Source of the DNA: Balamuthia mandrillaris
Taxonomy: Eukaryota; Discosea; Longamoebia; Balamuthiidae
Length of the DNA: 64,000 nucleotides
Assembly: GCA_031835245.1 (NCBI GenBank)
Contig: JAVKOQ010000059.1
Span: 168,501-232,500 of the forward strand
Direction of reading: 5' to 3'
The notes under the pieces were generated by a model. It worked only from the letters and a program-made list of their open reading frames with translations. It did no database searches and was not told the origin of the DNA. This document shows, in pieces, positions 21,325 through 33,600 of the stretch. Each line of letters begins with the position of its first letter. Within the stretch, counting starts at the first letter, position 1. A program made the translations under genes and the position numbers.

Positions 21325-23695
21325 ATGAGAGCGAATGGGTTGTTGTTGCTGCTGCTGCTCTTTGTGGCGGCGGTCTTTTGCGTGGATGCCCTCCCCCGGC
21401 GGCGCTCTTCTTCACTCGCTAACGAAGTACCCTGCCCTCTCTCACCTCGTCTATCCTCTGCACCATTTCTTCCTTTTCATTTCATTTTGTGTAACAACAT
21501 CTTAACATGACTTTTCAGGAACATATAACACGAGACGCTTCTGTGTACGGATCTGTTTCTTTCAACACGTCCTGTCCTCCCGGAGACGCTCAAACCCGTT
21601 TCAACCAGGCCGTGGCGATGCTGCACTCCTTTTGGTACTCCGGGTCGATGGCTGAGTTCCAGCGCTTGACGGTGGACTACGAGGCCTCCTGCCCGATGGC
21701 CTATTGGGGCGTGGCCATGACCCTTTGGAACCCCTTGTGGGACCCTCCCACTCCCGAGGGCATGCGGTTGGGCCGGGAAGCGGTGGACAATGGCTTGGCA
21801 CTACTTGCCCAAAAGGAAAAAGGAGAGGAAGGCGGGGCAGAAGGAGTGATGAAAAAAGAGAGAAGGTATATGGAAGCGCTTCGGTTGTTCTATCAACTAG
21901 AGGAGAAAGAAACGGAGTGGAAGTCCAGGGTGGAACGGTACGAGGAGGCGATGCAGAGCATGCATGAGGAGTGGCCGGAAGACGAGGACCTTACTGCTTT
22001 TTACGCGCTGGCCACCCTCTCCAAGGCAACTTGGATGATGGAAGAGGAACAAAAAGAACAAGAGGTAGGAAAAGGAGATGCCAAGAACAAGAACACTTTT
22101 CTTCATGCGATGGCTGAGCTCACACCTGACGGAAATATGATGCGACTTCGAGAGGAACAGCTCCCCCTATCCGAGGTAACTCTTCTCAGAGCCGGCAAAC
22201 TTTTGGAAAGAACCTGGGCGAACCATCCAGAGCATCCTGGCATCATCCACCTCATCATTCATGCCTATGATACTCCATATTTGGCGAGTATGGCGCTGCC
22301 TGCGGCTCTCAAGTATCACACGGTGGCAAGCGGAGTGCCTCATGCCCTTCACATGAGCAGTCACACGTTCTCACGTATGGGGCTTTGGCAGAACGTGGTG
22401 CCGCAAGAACAAGAAGCAATGAGAGTAGATGAGCAAGCTAACAAAGGAAGAAGGACAAGCTCGGAGTACATGCATTCGCTGAACTTTGAGAATTACGCTT
22501 TGTTGCAGATGGTGAAAGATGAGGAAGTGGAAGCGCGAATGGAGGAGATAATGAAGAAAGGAGAAAAGAAGGATGCCTTCGATGAATCGCAGACAGCGGC
22601 CGTGTCGATTGCCGTCAGTCTGTTGCGGTACTATTTTGAAGGAGAACATTGGAAAGAGTGCAGGGACTTTACGCTTGACGGTCGGCCAAAGACCTTTCCT
22701 TGGGAGAACTTTGCATGGAAGGGAGTTGTAGAGAGCTACGCTCGAACCATGTGTAGGCTGTTTTATCAACGTGACCGTGGCGGAAAAGTGGACGATGAAA
22801 CGAGGGACAGTCTTCGAGAGATGCTCGAAGGCCATAACAAGTGGCTAGCATCCCCTGCTGCTGCAATTGTCCAAAACACATTCCGTCGTACCATCAGCGT
22901 ACGTGCATTCTGCATTCACTTCTCTTTTCCACTTCACTTAATCTACCATTCAACCCGTTGCAACAGATGTGGGTCGAAACTGCCGCCTTGTGGGTTAATT
23001 TTACCATCGAAGAAGGACGAGCAGAGCCAAGAGACTACAGCAGTAGCACGTTCTCTTCCATCCTCCAGCGCATGCGAGATGTTATGGACAACGACACTCC
23101 AGAAATAAGCTTCACCGTTCTTTACTCTATCGATCAGATGGGAAGTATGTTGTTGAAGATGGGCAAAACCAAAGAAGCATTACAAGTCTTCCATCGCTCC
23201 CTACAACTCTATCCCAACCACCTGCAAGCTCTTGCAGGCGCTCTTCGCGCATCTCACTCCCTCTATCTTCATCCAGTGAAAGGCGAAGCTACAACAAAAG
23301 CAGAACGGAAAGAGTTAAGTGTGCAGTACGCAAAGAAGCTTTGGAAGCTTTGCAATCCTTTGGAGAACCGAAGACAGTGTGGGCGAAGAAAGATCTTTCG
23401 AGAGATGGAAGGATATGTAGAGGTAAAGAGCTTCTTCTTGGCCGACTCTTCTTCTCAACGCAAAGCTGAGAAAGAGGGTAAAACGGTGACTGCGACGGTT
23501 GTGGTGTTGGTGGTGGCGCTCTCTTTGATGAGTCTCTTTTGTATCTTTCTGATCTATCGCCTTCAACGTGGAAGCGTGAGCAGAAGCAGAAGACAGGCAG
23601 GGAGTTTCTTGCTTGTTACTGAGGATGGCATCACAAATGAAGATGGGACCAGAGAAGAGCGGGCCGTCTCACCATTATCTCAGCATCTGTTGTAA
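21325..23695 (+). CDS. TPR-repeat type I membrane protein, 736 aa
   Basis: Exons 21325-21426, 21519-22898 and 22967-23695, all phase 0. Signal peptide at residues 1-23 (poly-Leu core, then VFCVDA). The body starts with RFNQAVAMLHSFWYSGSMAEF and CPMAYWGVAMTLWNPLWDPP, the hallmark of a tetratricopeptide family widespread in bacteria and some protists. A central PEHPGIIHLIIHAYDTP segment and SGVPHALHMSSHTFSRMGLW carry conserved His residues. A TPR pair near KTKEALQVFHRSLQLYPNH follows. A single membrane helix near residues 670-692 precedes a short basic and acidic cytosolic tail. It is probably a surface or endomembrane scaffold. The conserved His cluster could bind metal, but this is a guess. 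Confidence 0.85.
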
Positions 23696-23792
23696 ATCAT
23701 TCACGTGATGAAGAAAAAAAAACCCACAACACCCAACAATATCCTTTCGCCCTTCTTTGTTCCCAAAACGAATGTTGCAGCAGCGACCTCTT

Positions 23793-24152
23793 TCACCTAT
23801 TATTGTTCTTGGCTTTTTTGACGATGAGCCTCCTCACTTCCTCTGGACCCCAGACGTAGATTTTGCAGGGGGTGCCCACGAAGCACAACCACGGCAGGCC
23901 CAATCCCCACGGTTGCTTGTCCAACACACCGCAGTACACCTGCTCTTCAGAACACAGCGCCTCAACATCCATTCCCTTTCTTTGTTGTCTGGTGCTGCTG
24001 TCCTTACGATCGGTGGACAAACAAAAAGAAACAACGAATTGGTCGTTTTCGGCCAATGAGCATGTTTCCCGCCAAAACAACCCTTCCTTCTCCCACGTCT
24101 GAGAAGGCAAAGCGGTGGGTTGGGGGTTGGGTGGACGGAATGGATGCTCCAT
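23793..24152 (-). CDS. Possible small protein, 119 aa
   Basis: A single open frame from the ATG at 24152 to the stop at 23793. The C-terminal half has a protein-like mix (VYCGVLDKQPWGLGLPW, then VWGPEEVRRLIVKKAKNN), while the N-terminal part is less convincing. I recognise no family. It ends 98 nt from the end of the convergent TPR gene. It could instead be the last exon of a longer gene whose 5' exons I cannot find between 24153 and 24600. Confidence 0.35.
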   Translation of the reverse strand: MEHPFRPPNPQPTALPSQTWEKEGLFWRETCSLAENDQFVVSFCLSTDRKDSSTRQQRKGMDVEALCSEEQVYCGVLDKQPWGLGLPWLCFVGTPCKIYVWGPEEVRRLIVKKAKNNNR

Positions 24153-24646
24153 GCTGCGAATATACTTTTGTTGCACGTCATTAGTGTAGGTAAAATCTCA
24201 AGACTCCTCGTCAACGCGATGTATTGTGCGATATTCTCAAGTCTTCTCTCTTTCCCCTTTCTGTGGGTGTACTTTGAAGCAAAGTCGGAGATTCACTCTC
24301 GTTGTCCTTCCTCTATTCTCCTTGTAACATTCCAATGTTTGTTCCATCTAATTTCAAAGCCTCCTTTCTTCCGGGTCGTGCCAAGGGTGAGACGGAACGA
24401 TTAGCAAGAGAAGAAGGCAAATGGAATAATACCTCAGGCCTCTAAGTTTTTGAACATAAGAGAGGGATTTGCATCAATGAAAGAAGATGCTCTCCCTTGG
24501 TTGATCGAACTGTTCCCGTACACTCTATAGTAGGAGGGAGTGTGCCGAACGGAGGACCGCCACTCCGAGCAAAGGAACCGGGAAGCCATGAGCAACCCCC
24601 CCAAAGGTAGAGGAGAAGGATAGAGGCAGAGAGCACAGGGAATCAA

Positions 24647-24665
24647 TGTCGACAATATGTCGACA
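24647..24665. promoter_or_regulatory. Paired TGTCGACA palindromes
   Basis: Two perfect TGTCGACA palindromes at 24647-24654 and 24658-24665, about 85-103 nt before the ATG at 24750. ATATGTCGACACA here is repeated at 52316-52327 upstream of another gene. Confidence 0.5.
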
Positions 24666-24702
24666 CAAATAAGAACAACCAAAAAAAAAAAAGAGAAGAC
24701 AA

Positions 24703-24710
<8 letters not shown>

Positions 24711-24742
<32 letters not shown>
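24711..24742. repeat. (GA)n tract in 5' leader
   Basis: About 15 GA units ending 8 nt before the ATG at 24750. This is the only long dinucleotide run in the window that is GA, not CT, on the sense strand of its gene, and it lies in the leader rather than in an intron. Confidence 0.9.
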
Positions 24743-24747
<5 letters not shown>

Positions 24748-24749
24748 AG

Positions 24750-27124
24750 ATGGAAGGAGGCATGATGCAAGGGAGTGGGGCAGGGGGTGGCTTGATCCCT
24801 CATTCCTACGAAAGTGGGGGCAGGTTGCTGGGGGAGGAAGGCAACAGATCTTCCCGCACCCCTGACCGTGATGACAGAGATTTCAGGCGAGGCCACTACG
24901 GCGACGACCAGCTGTATGGCGCTGCTTCGCCCCGTAGAGAGAGGTACACAGATGCACCCTTCTTCCCCCTCTTTTGTTGTTTTTGTCGTTGTTGCAATCA
25001 CATGAAGATTGATTTGAGTGTATTATTAACGATGGATTGATTGATTATTCTTTTCGTCTTTTGAATTTGTTTTTGTTTTGTTCTCTCCAGAGATGCCACA
25101 GAAACAGATTTTATCAGAGAAAGAGAAGGAAGCCCCAAGGAAGAGGAGGAGGAAGACGCGGACAGAGACAGAGACAGAGGCAGAGATCGTGACCGCGACA
25201 GAGATAGGGATAGAGAAAGGGATCGGGACAGAGACAGGGACAGGGACAGAGAGAGACGCTACAGAGACGATGACAGCGACAGAGAGGAGGACAGGGACAG
25301 AGAGAGGAAGCGCAAATATGCCGAACGATCCCCCTCCAGAGAAAGGGACAGGGAGAGAGATAGAGACAGGGACCGAGACAGAGACAGGGACAGGGACCGC
25401 GACATCTACGACGATGACCTGAAGCGTAGAAAAAACATTTGTTATAAATGTGGAGGTACGTACAACGCACTGGTTTTACCCAGGGCTTCAAAAAAGACAA
25501 CGCGCTTACCGCACAACAACACGTAAAAAAAAGGTTTTGGCCATTTTGCAGCAATGTGTCCCAGCCGACAGGGCGCTTTGGACAGGGACGAGCCTCCTTG
25601 TTACAAGTGCAATGGTAAGGGCCACAGGCAAGCCTTTTGTCCCAACAACTACATTGGTCGAGACACCTGTTATCGCTGCGGTATCCCTGGTCATCATGCT
25701 AGGTACGATCTTCTTTTTTGTTTTGTTTAGTTTTGTTCTCCTTTTTGCAAAAGAGGGGGAAGAACAGAGTTCCTCCTTCTCTTCCTGTTTTCCCCTTCAC
25801 AAAAGAGACGGCCACAAAACAATGAAAGGAGGATGGAACGAAAATGGAGCGATCGGAACGTTTGGAGGGAAGGGAAGAGGAGGAGTGGAGCAAAGCGGAA
25901 GGAAAGGATATGACGAAAAAGGAGCTGACGGTGAACACTATGTTTTTTTGATTGTTATTTTGTGAAATGTAGGGCGTGTGGATTGCAGTATGGAGGTTAT
26001 GGAATGGGAAGAGGTTACGGTATGGGAGGTAAGATTGTTTGCGGTTGGACGGAAAGAGGAGGATTTCGCTTTTTTTTTTCTTTTGAATTTTCTCTTTATG
26101 TTTGGGAAGAGGAGAAGAGGGACGTGATGAGTGAAAGAAGACGTTTACGCACCACAGCATCTCTTAATTATTATGTTGTTAGTTTTCGGATTTTGGTGGT
26201 TTGTTTGTAGATTGACTTTGTTTGCGATGTCTAACTCATCACTTGCTTCTTTTCTTCTGCAATACAGACCCTTATTCTGCCTATGCCCCTGATATGTTAA
26301 GGTTTCTCTCTCCTCTCCTCTCCTCTCTCTCCTCTCTCTCCTCTCCTCTCCTCTCCCTCTCCTCTCCTCTCCTCTCCCTCCTCTCCTCTCCTCCTCCTCC
26401 TCCTCCTCTTCTCCTCCTAACATATCTTAAAACAAACCTATAGTGCATTCAGTTATCGTGGGGACATGGACAGAGGCTATCACTTGGATTCTCGTAGCGG
26501 CTCCTCCCTAGACGCCATGAGCCGCGGCGGCAGTAGCGGTGGCAGTGGTCCCTCTGATCCTCGCGGCAGTGGTCCTTCTGATCCTCGCAGCAGTGGAGCC
26601 GCTGGCGACGCTTATGGACCGATGGGCGCGCTGGGTATGGGCGGACCGATGGGAGCCATGGGAGCGATGGGCATGGCCGCGATGGGCAGAGGGGCGACCG
26701 GAGGTTTTCCCTTTGGATCGCCCTATGGAGCGCCCATGCCCCCGCCGAGGAGCAGCAGAGCAGACACTTGTTACAAGTGCAGCTTGCCAGGACACTTTGC
26801 TAGAGATTGTCCTAAGGATTCCAAGACGTGTTATAAGTGTGGTTTGGATGTACGTTGTTCTCTCTGCTCTCTCTGCTCTCTCTCCTTTTCCTTCTCTTGT
26901 TTTTCGTTACTAATGTTGTGACGAATAGGGCCACATTGCCAGAGACTGCGAAACGTGTTATATTTGTAAGAAGGCAGGACACCTTTCCAGGGTACATTTT
27001 TTTTTTGAGCGAATTAGCTTTTTTTGTTGTGCACGCAAAAACCACTAATTCTTTCTCTCTCTCTTTCTGCTAGGATTGTCCTGAGAGAGGTAGCAGCAGC
27101 AGTGGAAGCTCGCGTCCTTGGTAG
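24750..27124 (+). CDS. RD-repeat, CCHC zinc-knuckle RNA-binding protein, 439 aa
   Basis: Eight exons: 24750-24943, 25091-25455, 25552-25702, 25973-26028, 26268-26301, 26444-26849, 26929-26991, 27074-27124. The first third becomes an alternating Arg-Asp/Arg-Glu domain (about residues 95-175), like that of U1-70K and other splicing factors. Five complete C-x2-C-x4-H-x4-C knuckles follow: CYKCNGKGHRQAFC, CYRCGIPGHHARAC, CYKCSLPGHFARDC, CYKCGLDGHIARDC and CYICKKAGHLSRDC. A Met/Gly-rich linker separates the second and third, and an incomplete Cys cluster precedes the first. Two knuckles are split by introns inside the motif. CNBP/Gis2 proteins bind single-stranded RNA or DNA; here the RD domain suggests pre-mRNA processing. 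Intron 5 is a (CT)n run. Confidence 0.9.
26305..26418. repeat. Intronic CTCTC/CCT tract
   Basis: CT-rich run starting at the donor site of intron 5 of the zinc-knuckle gene, sense-strand pyrimidine. Confidence 0.9.
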
Positions 27125-27800
27125 TATCTACACTCCAACCCCACCCAACAACCATAACAGCCCTCCCCAGCTATTTGCTTTTTCTTAACAAAAAACCACA
27201 CAGCTTTTTCCTGTGTTTTCCCCCTTTTAACGACCGAACGCTAAATAAATAAAAAGTGCAAATGAAAAAAGCATCCCATAACAAAATATGGTCGACGGGA
27301 ATCGATAAATAGGGGAGCAGAGCAAACACAGCAGTTTCGCAAACAACTCGTCGCTGCCCAAAGCACAGCTTCCTTGGACTGGGTCACGCATGTGTGCATG
27401 GCTCAAGTGTTGCAAGTAGGTTGTTTATGGGAGCGTAGAAGAAACAAACTGCAAAAAAACAAGTCTGTGAACTTTCTACAACGTCCTTTTTTTTTTCTAT
27501 GGGGACGAGTGTCTACGAGCACTGACACATCATTGCTTTATCGAACAACAAAAAAAAAAAAAAACATCCATCATAAAAGACAAGGTTAGGGAATGAAGAG
27601 AAAGCAAAAAAAAAAAGTTAAGGAAGAAAGCGAAAGAAAGAAAGAAAGAAACATAAAAACCTCTCTTTGATTTTTGAATAATTGAATTGTCTTGTAATTT
27701 AGCTGATGTGGCTCCCACGGATTGGTTAATTAACCAAATTTAATCTAGATCGATCTCTCTATGATCTTACCACGTCAGCCAGCTCGACACGGAGAACGGA
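27125..27800. other. Intergenic region without a gene
   Basis: AT-rich DNA with long poly-A and poly-T runs (27540-27560, 27605-27620) and a GAAA repeat near 27630. No frame on either strand has recognisable content. It separates the zinc-knuckle gene from the SINE. Confidence 0.5.
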
Positions 27801-27814
27801 GAGAGAGAGGAGGG

Positions 27815-28123
27815 CCCACCCCCATGGCCGAGTGGTCTACCATTTGGTCATAGCCTGCCAGAAAGGGGAAGGCCGCGTGTTCGACTCCAAGGAGCCGCAC
27901 TTAGTGGTCGACGAAAAATTTCAACAAGCCTGGCCTTGGCCTCACCCGGCGAGCCAAGAAAAATACTCTGGTGGCGATTTCTAGCAACCTTTGTGTCTCC
28001 CAAAGTGCTCTGTCCACTGCGGCAGTGGGACAAGTAAGAGGTGCCGTTTGTATGTATGTACCTACGAGGTTGAGCGGTTTCAACCCACTAGATAGCCAAT
28101 AAACAATTCCTTAAAAAAAAAAA
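27815..28123 (+). mobile_element. tRNA-derived SINE with target-site duplication
   Basis: The head reads TGGCCGAGTGG (27825-27835) and GTTCGACTCC (27879-27888), good matches to the RNA polymerase III A and B boxes of Leu/Ser-type tRNAs at the usual spacing. A 200-nt unrelated body follows and then an A-rich tail (28112-28123). It is flanked by a perfect 14-bp direct repeat, GAGAGAGAGGAGGG, at 27801-27814 and 28124-28137, as expected from LINE-type target-primed insertion. The tRNA part does not fold into a full functional tRNA (no sound acceptor pairing), which supports a SINE rather than a tRNA gene. The flank is low-complexity, so the duplication alone is weak evidence; with both boxes and the tail it is convincing. 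Confidence 0.75.
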
Positions 28124-28324
28124 GAGAGAGAGGAGGGGAGAGAGCCCGCTGCGCTGTCCGGTTTCCTGGAAGTTTTGGTCCCGGACTACGCCCCTCCTTC
28201 CTTCCCTCTCCCGCCCATTTGCCTTTTCAACTTTTAGTAACTGCTTCACACCCTGTGTTTTTTTCTTTTCTTTTTTGTCAGCCCCTTCCGCTACGCTTTT
28301 TTCATCGCGCAACATACAAGAGAG

Positions 28325-30630
28325 ATGGAGAGGCAGAAGGAGGCGGACGCGAGCCGCCTCCACCCCGCGCGAGGTTCGGAGCTGAAACTGAAAACATTGC
28401 ACGAGGCGGCGGTGCGCGGCGACGAGGCGCTCCTGAGGGAACTCCTGGAGGGCGGGGTGCTCGCCGCCCAACGCTACGAGGAGGAGCGCTGCGACAAACG
28501 ACGGAGCAACAGAGGTTCGCCTTCGCGCTCCACGTTGGCTTCCTCCCTTGAAAGGATTGAAAACGCAACCAAGCAGAAGAAGAGCAACACCAACCCGAAG
28601 TATGAGGAGGAGGGCGGAGCAGTAGGAGCTCCAACCGGCAAGAGGATTTGGGGAGACAACACGGCAGAGACGCCGCAGCTCGGGAGGACGGCAAGGGGCG
28701 GGTGCTCGGAGGAGAGACGCTCTACTCCCTGATGATGGGGGTGGACCTCTTTGGGCGAACGGCCCTTCACAAGGCGAGCTGGTTTGGACATGTGCGGTGT
28801 GTCAGGTTGTTGCTGGAGTACGCCGGTCAATATTTGAGGTTCGTGGGAGAGAAGGAGAAAGAGGTGGGTGAAGCACCGAATGATAAGGCGGAAGACTCAG
28901 ACGAGGATGCGAGACTGAGAGGTATAGCCTTTCTTTGAAATTGTTCTTGTCCCTACTCTTCTCGTTTTTCTTCCCTCTTCATTGACGGTCGGTGTTTGTG
29001 TTACTTGTGCCTTCCTCCTCGTTAGTGGAAAACTTGGAAGGAACAGATAGAGTTATACAGTTGCGTGATATCCATGGCTTTCATTGTCTCTTGTTCGCCA
29101 TTACCGCCAACCAGTTGGAAGTTGTTCGCCTTTTGCTACCTTTATATCCAAAACATCTTTCGTGGGATACTATCTATCGTTACCATGTACTCTTACTTCG
29201 CTGCTTTTAGCATTGTTCTCTGCTTCTCTGCTTCTCTCCTTTGCTTCCTTCTTTTGCATTTGAACAAGCGATTCTCTGACGTCAATCAATTGCAGACTTT
29301 ATATAATATTGTATTTCCATGGAGAGAGGAGGAGTTGAGAATGGACAAATATACGCCTGCCACGCTGATTGTGCCGGCTTCACTCGACCCTGTTTATCAT
29401 TCCATTGACAAGCTAGAGGTAGAAATAATCTTTTTTCCCTCCCTCTCTGAAGTATTGCTTTTTACGCATTTTCTTTGCTCTCTCTCTCTCTCTCTTCTCG
29501 CTTCTCTCTCGTCCTCTTTCTCCTTGATTGGCTAAGGAAGATTTTCAACTGGTCATATACCCTGTATACAAGTTGGGCCACTAAGGGTGTGGCTGCTGCT
29601 GCCATTGGTAAATGGTACTTTGAAGTAAAGCTCATTTGGTGTCCCTGCAGAGTTTTGGTGGGTTGGGCTCGCAAAGATATTTTTCAGAGCGAGGTTTGTG
29701 TCAAACGTTGTTCATCCATTTATTTGTTTTTACCTTACGCGGAGTCATTTCCATCTTGTTTGGTCTCTCTCTCTCTCTCTCTCTCTGCTCTCTGCTCTCT
29801 GCTCTCTGCTCTCTCTCTCTTTCCTCCATTCAGCAAAGGTCTCTGCCTCAATATTTCACGTTTGATGCGACTTATTGCCGTCATTGGGATCCTTTGACGT
29901 CTGGTTACTACGGTGAACCCTGTAGTGATGGCGGTTGGCTCTCTTCCTCTTCCTCTTCTTCTTTTTCTCTCCCTCCGTCCCTCCCTCCACTTTGCCCAGT
30001 CTTCTTTCCTAACCTTTCTGTTACAAAGATGTTATTGGCTGTGAGTTGGACAAAGATAACGGCACTGTCTCTTTTTACCGAAATGGTTGTGCTCTAGGCA
30101 TTTACACAGACCATGTTCCCGACTGCGAAATGATTCCTATCGCCACTGTATCTTCCATGTCTCGAGTGCGCTTTAACTTTGGTACTCAAGGCAAGAAGTG
30201 GCATAATAATGGAGGGTTAGGGACAGAAAATGAGAGTGAGGATAGCATTGACGACGATAGAGCTAGATGGTGGTACCCTCCCCCTAGCAACGCTCAGCCT
30301 GTTCGTGGCAGATACACCTGTCCCTTAAAACGTGCCATCCTATCGCGCAAACTACAAGAGTATTATTACACATTTTATCATGACCTTGCTTCACCACCTT
30401 CTGGTTAGTTTCTGTAGCGTTTAAACGCTTGTTATGTTATGTTATGCTGACATTGCCTTGTTCTTTCTTTTATCTTCACCTGCCTCAAGCGTGTGTTTTG
30501 TTGAACTCTGCTGTTATAACGAATGCTGTGGCTACTGCAAGTCCACCCATTTTAGAGCTCCTATTGCTGGAAGACTCTGAAAGAGCGAGGCAGTACCTCT
30601 CCTCTTCCGATAACATTGAGCTTCTTCGTG

Positions 30631-30667
<37 letters not shown>

Positions 30668-33600
30668 TCTCGCGTACTTACTTTTCATTTCTGCTGCAGG
30701 TAGCAGCAGGTTGCAATAATCGCGATGTTCTCAGGTGGTTGTTAAACATCATGATTGCCACTGGTAGCAAAAACAACAGTAGTTCAAAACAAAAGCAAAC
30801 ACCAATGAAAGAGCTACTGGGTAAGAGTCTTCGCAATAGTCTTAACCGTAGTGATGAGCATGGTACGGCACTTTGGCATGCCACAGCCAACGCCAACGTG
30901 GAATGCGCTCAGATGCTGGTGGAAGCTGGCGCTAATATCTCCATTTTATCTCCTGTCAGTACGCGTAAGTTGTTGTCTATTTTGTTGGTAAAACTAGTTT
31001 TGACTGTTTCTTGTTTTTCTTCTGAACAAATAACAATCAAAACAGGAGCTGAAACTTTATTGCATACTGCAGCATCAGTGGGATCTATTCCATTGGTGAA
31101 GCTGTTCCTTATTGCAGCTACAACAACCACCAACAATCTTACACGGAGAACTCCCATCGAAGCTCGCGACAAGCGCCACGGGTTCACTCCTCTTCTCTCC
31201 GCTATCACAGCAGCTCATTTTAATGTTGTTTGGTATCTTCTCTTCGGAGAGGAAGAGCCTGAAGAGGCAGCAACACAACGAGAAGCACTAGTGGCAGCTT
31301 TACGACAAAATTTTATTTCCGAAGAACACTTTAGTCGTTGGTCTTCGTTTATGACTCAACACATACATGCCGCCAACGAAAGAAGCAACACTGTTTCACC
31401 GTCGTCTTCTTTTCTCAAAGCGAACGTTCATGTTCGAGCATATGACGGAAGCACAGTTTTGCATGCTGCTGCGGGTGGCTCTCCTGATATGATGTTCTTG
31501 CTGCTGCAGTGTGGCGCGAAAGCGGAGGTCAGAAACAAGAACTTGGAGTCGCCATTGGATGCAGTGGCCAGCTGTGCGGACTACCTTTTGATCAAGGTGC
31601 TGTTGCGGGCTGGCGCTTCTGCGGATCCCCCTCCAGGAATATTGAATGCATCGACAATGCAAATTGTTCGTTTTTCCTCCTCTTCTTCATCAATCCATAA
31701 GCTTCCTCACCTTCATTCTTGTTGTGTCATATTCTTTTCCTATGAAATTGTGCACTTGATGACAGAGGATGACGCCGCTGGGTCATGCACTACAGTGCAA
31801 CAAGCACACGGTTCGCTTACTGTTGGAGGCTGGCGCCAACGTGAATCAGGTCACATCCACCGGGCAAAACGCAATACATGTTGCCACTACTGCTGGTTAG
31901 TTGAGTTCTTACCTTCTATGCTATCTGTTACTCATCTTTTGCCTCTTCGCTTCCTCCTTTTCACTTTGAAATACAAAAGGAAATGTGGAAGCTTTAAAAT
32001 TATTAAGTGAACATTGTTTCCTGTACAAGAGAAATATCCTTGGCAAACGAATTTACTGTAGTAGACGTCCAACCACACCCACCGATGAGTATCTCACTAT
32101 CGATATCGACCAACGTACACCAGATATGATGCTACCTCTTTTGTGCTTCGCTTGTGGCGCTCCACGAAATGCTATAGAGACGGTATCCCTCGTTGCTCTT
32201 GCTATCTCTCCCTTTTCGTTCCTTTACCTTATTTATATCGTTATCTTGCTGTATCCGTCTCTTCTGTCAAAAAGGTATCATATCTATTGGATCTGGGATG
32301 CACATGTACCAATCCATCTATATTCTTTATAGCAGCCATGGCTTCGAATACCGCCCTTCTGCGATTCTTGCTTACTGAAGCTAAAAAGGAATGGAACCTT
32401 GATTTCAACTGCTTAACTGATGGAACTGTTATGCGACTTGCTCTTCAAGAGAGGTTTGTTATTCTCTCCTTGCTCCTAGCCTCCCAAATGCACTAATTTT
32501 CTCTCTTTCGTCCTTCCTCTTTTCTTTTCTTTCTTTTTTTTCTTGTGCTTCTCTTCTCGCCCTCACCGTTAAAAACAAAGGAACGAACACATTTTGCTGT
32601 TACTGATGGAACATGGTTATCCACTCGCTGACGTGGGTCGCAACCGCCTCTCAACCGTGTGGGTCTCGCTTGGTTCAGATGCATTGTTGGATCCACGACC
32701 TCTTTCTCGCTACGGCCACACCGCCACTCTGACTTTCTCCTTTGGTGAAGCACCTACTTTGGTAGCGTTGGGTGGTTGCGTTGGTCGTGAACTTCAAGAC
32801 TTTATTCATACGTTTGACTGTACAAATAGATCCTGGGCTGTTTATGACCAAGTGCGCCTTTCATTCTTTCTTCTTGTTATTTTACTTCTACTATTGCATC
32901 TCCTGCTTCTCCTTCGGCTCCTTTTATCCTTTCTTTTCTTCTTATGCTTCGTTCTTATTGACTTCACTTGTTGTCTTTCTCTCTCAATAGAATGGATGCG
33001 AAACGTTACGTCGTTTTTATCACTCGGCAACGTTGGTGGGAGACAGCGTATTTGTATTTGGTGGGCTATATTTTGCTAGCCAGGGTGCCCCCTTACAAAC
33101 GCTCAACGATATGGTGGTAATTAGCCTCTCAAACCTCCAAGGCCTCCAATGGGATTTCCCGACTACAATTGGATCTCCTCCTTCTCCTAGATCTCGTACG
33201 ACGTTGTTCTTTGTCCTTTTCTCTCTGCTATGTTAGTTCTACTTTAAGTCTAACATCTCTCTCTCTCTGTCTCTCTCTCTCTCTCTCTCCATTTCTTTTC
33301 TTTATCCTTTTATCCTTTTATCATTTTTATTTTTTTAACAATTTTTTTTTTGCAGAGCATCAAGCAGTGTTGATAGGAACCAAACTTTTCATTATAGGCG
33401 GCCTCAGCGAGGCAAGAAACGTGCTGAACGATGTCTACTGGCTTGATATAGACACGTTTGAGTGGCACCGAGTTACTTTTTCTTCTTCCGCTTCCTCTTC
33501 ATCAACATCTTCACCAGAAAAAGAAGAAAACGAGAAGGAGATACTATTTCCAGGTCGGTCATCCCACACCGCGATTGCTGTAGAAGAAAGAGGTCAGATA

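Larger units (their letters stand above)
24153..24749. other. Intergenic region upstream of the zinc-knuckle gene
   Basis: No supported gene. It contains the paired TGTCGACA elements at 24647-24665 and a (GA)n tract at 24711-24742 immediately before the next start codon. Confidence 0.5.

Noticed and set aside
27825-27890. Possible functional tRNA gene (Leu/Ser type)
   Set aside because: A and B boxes are good, but the acceptor stem and anticodon arm do not pair. Body, tail and target-site duplication fit a SINE.
30429-30719. Short ORFs inside CT-rich introns of the large gene
   Set aside because: They follow the intron repeat and cross the splice junctions of well-matched ankyrin exons.
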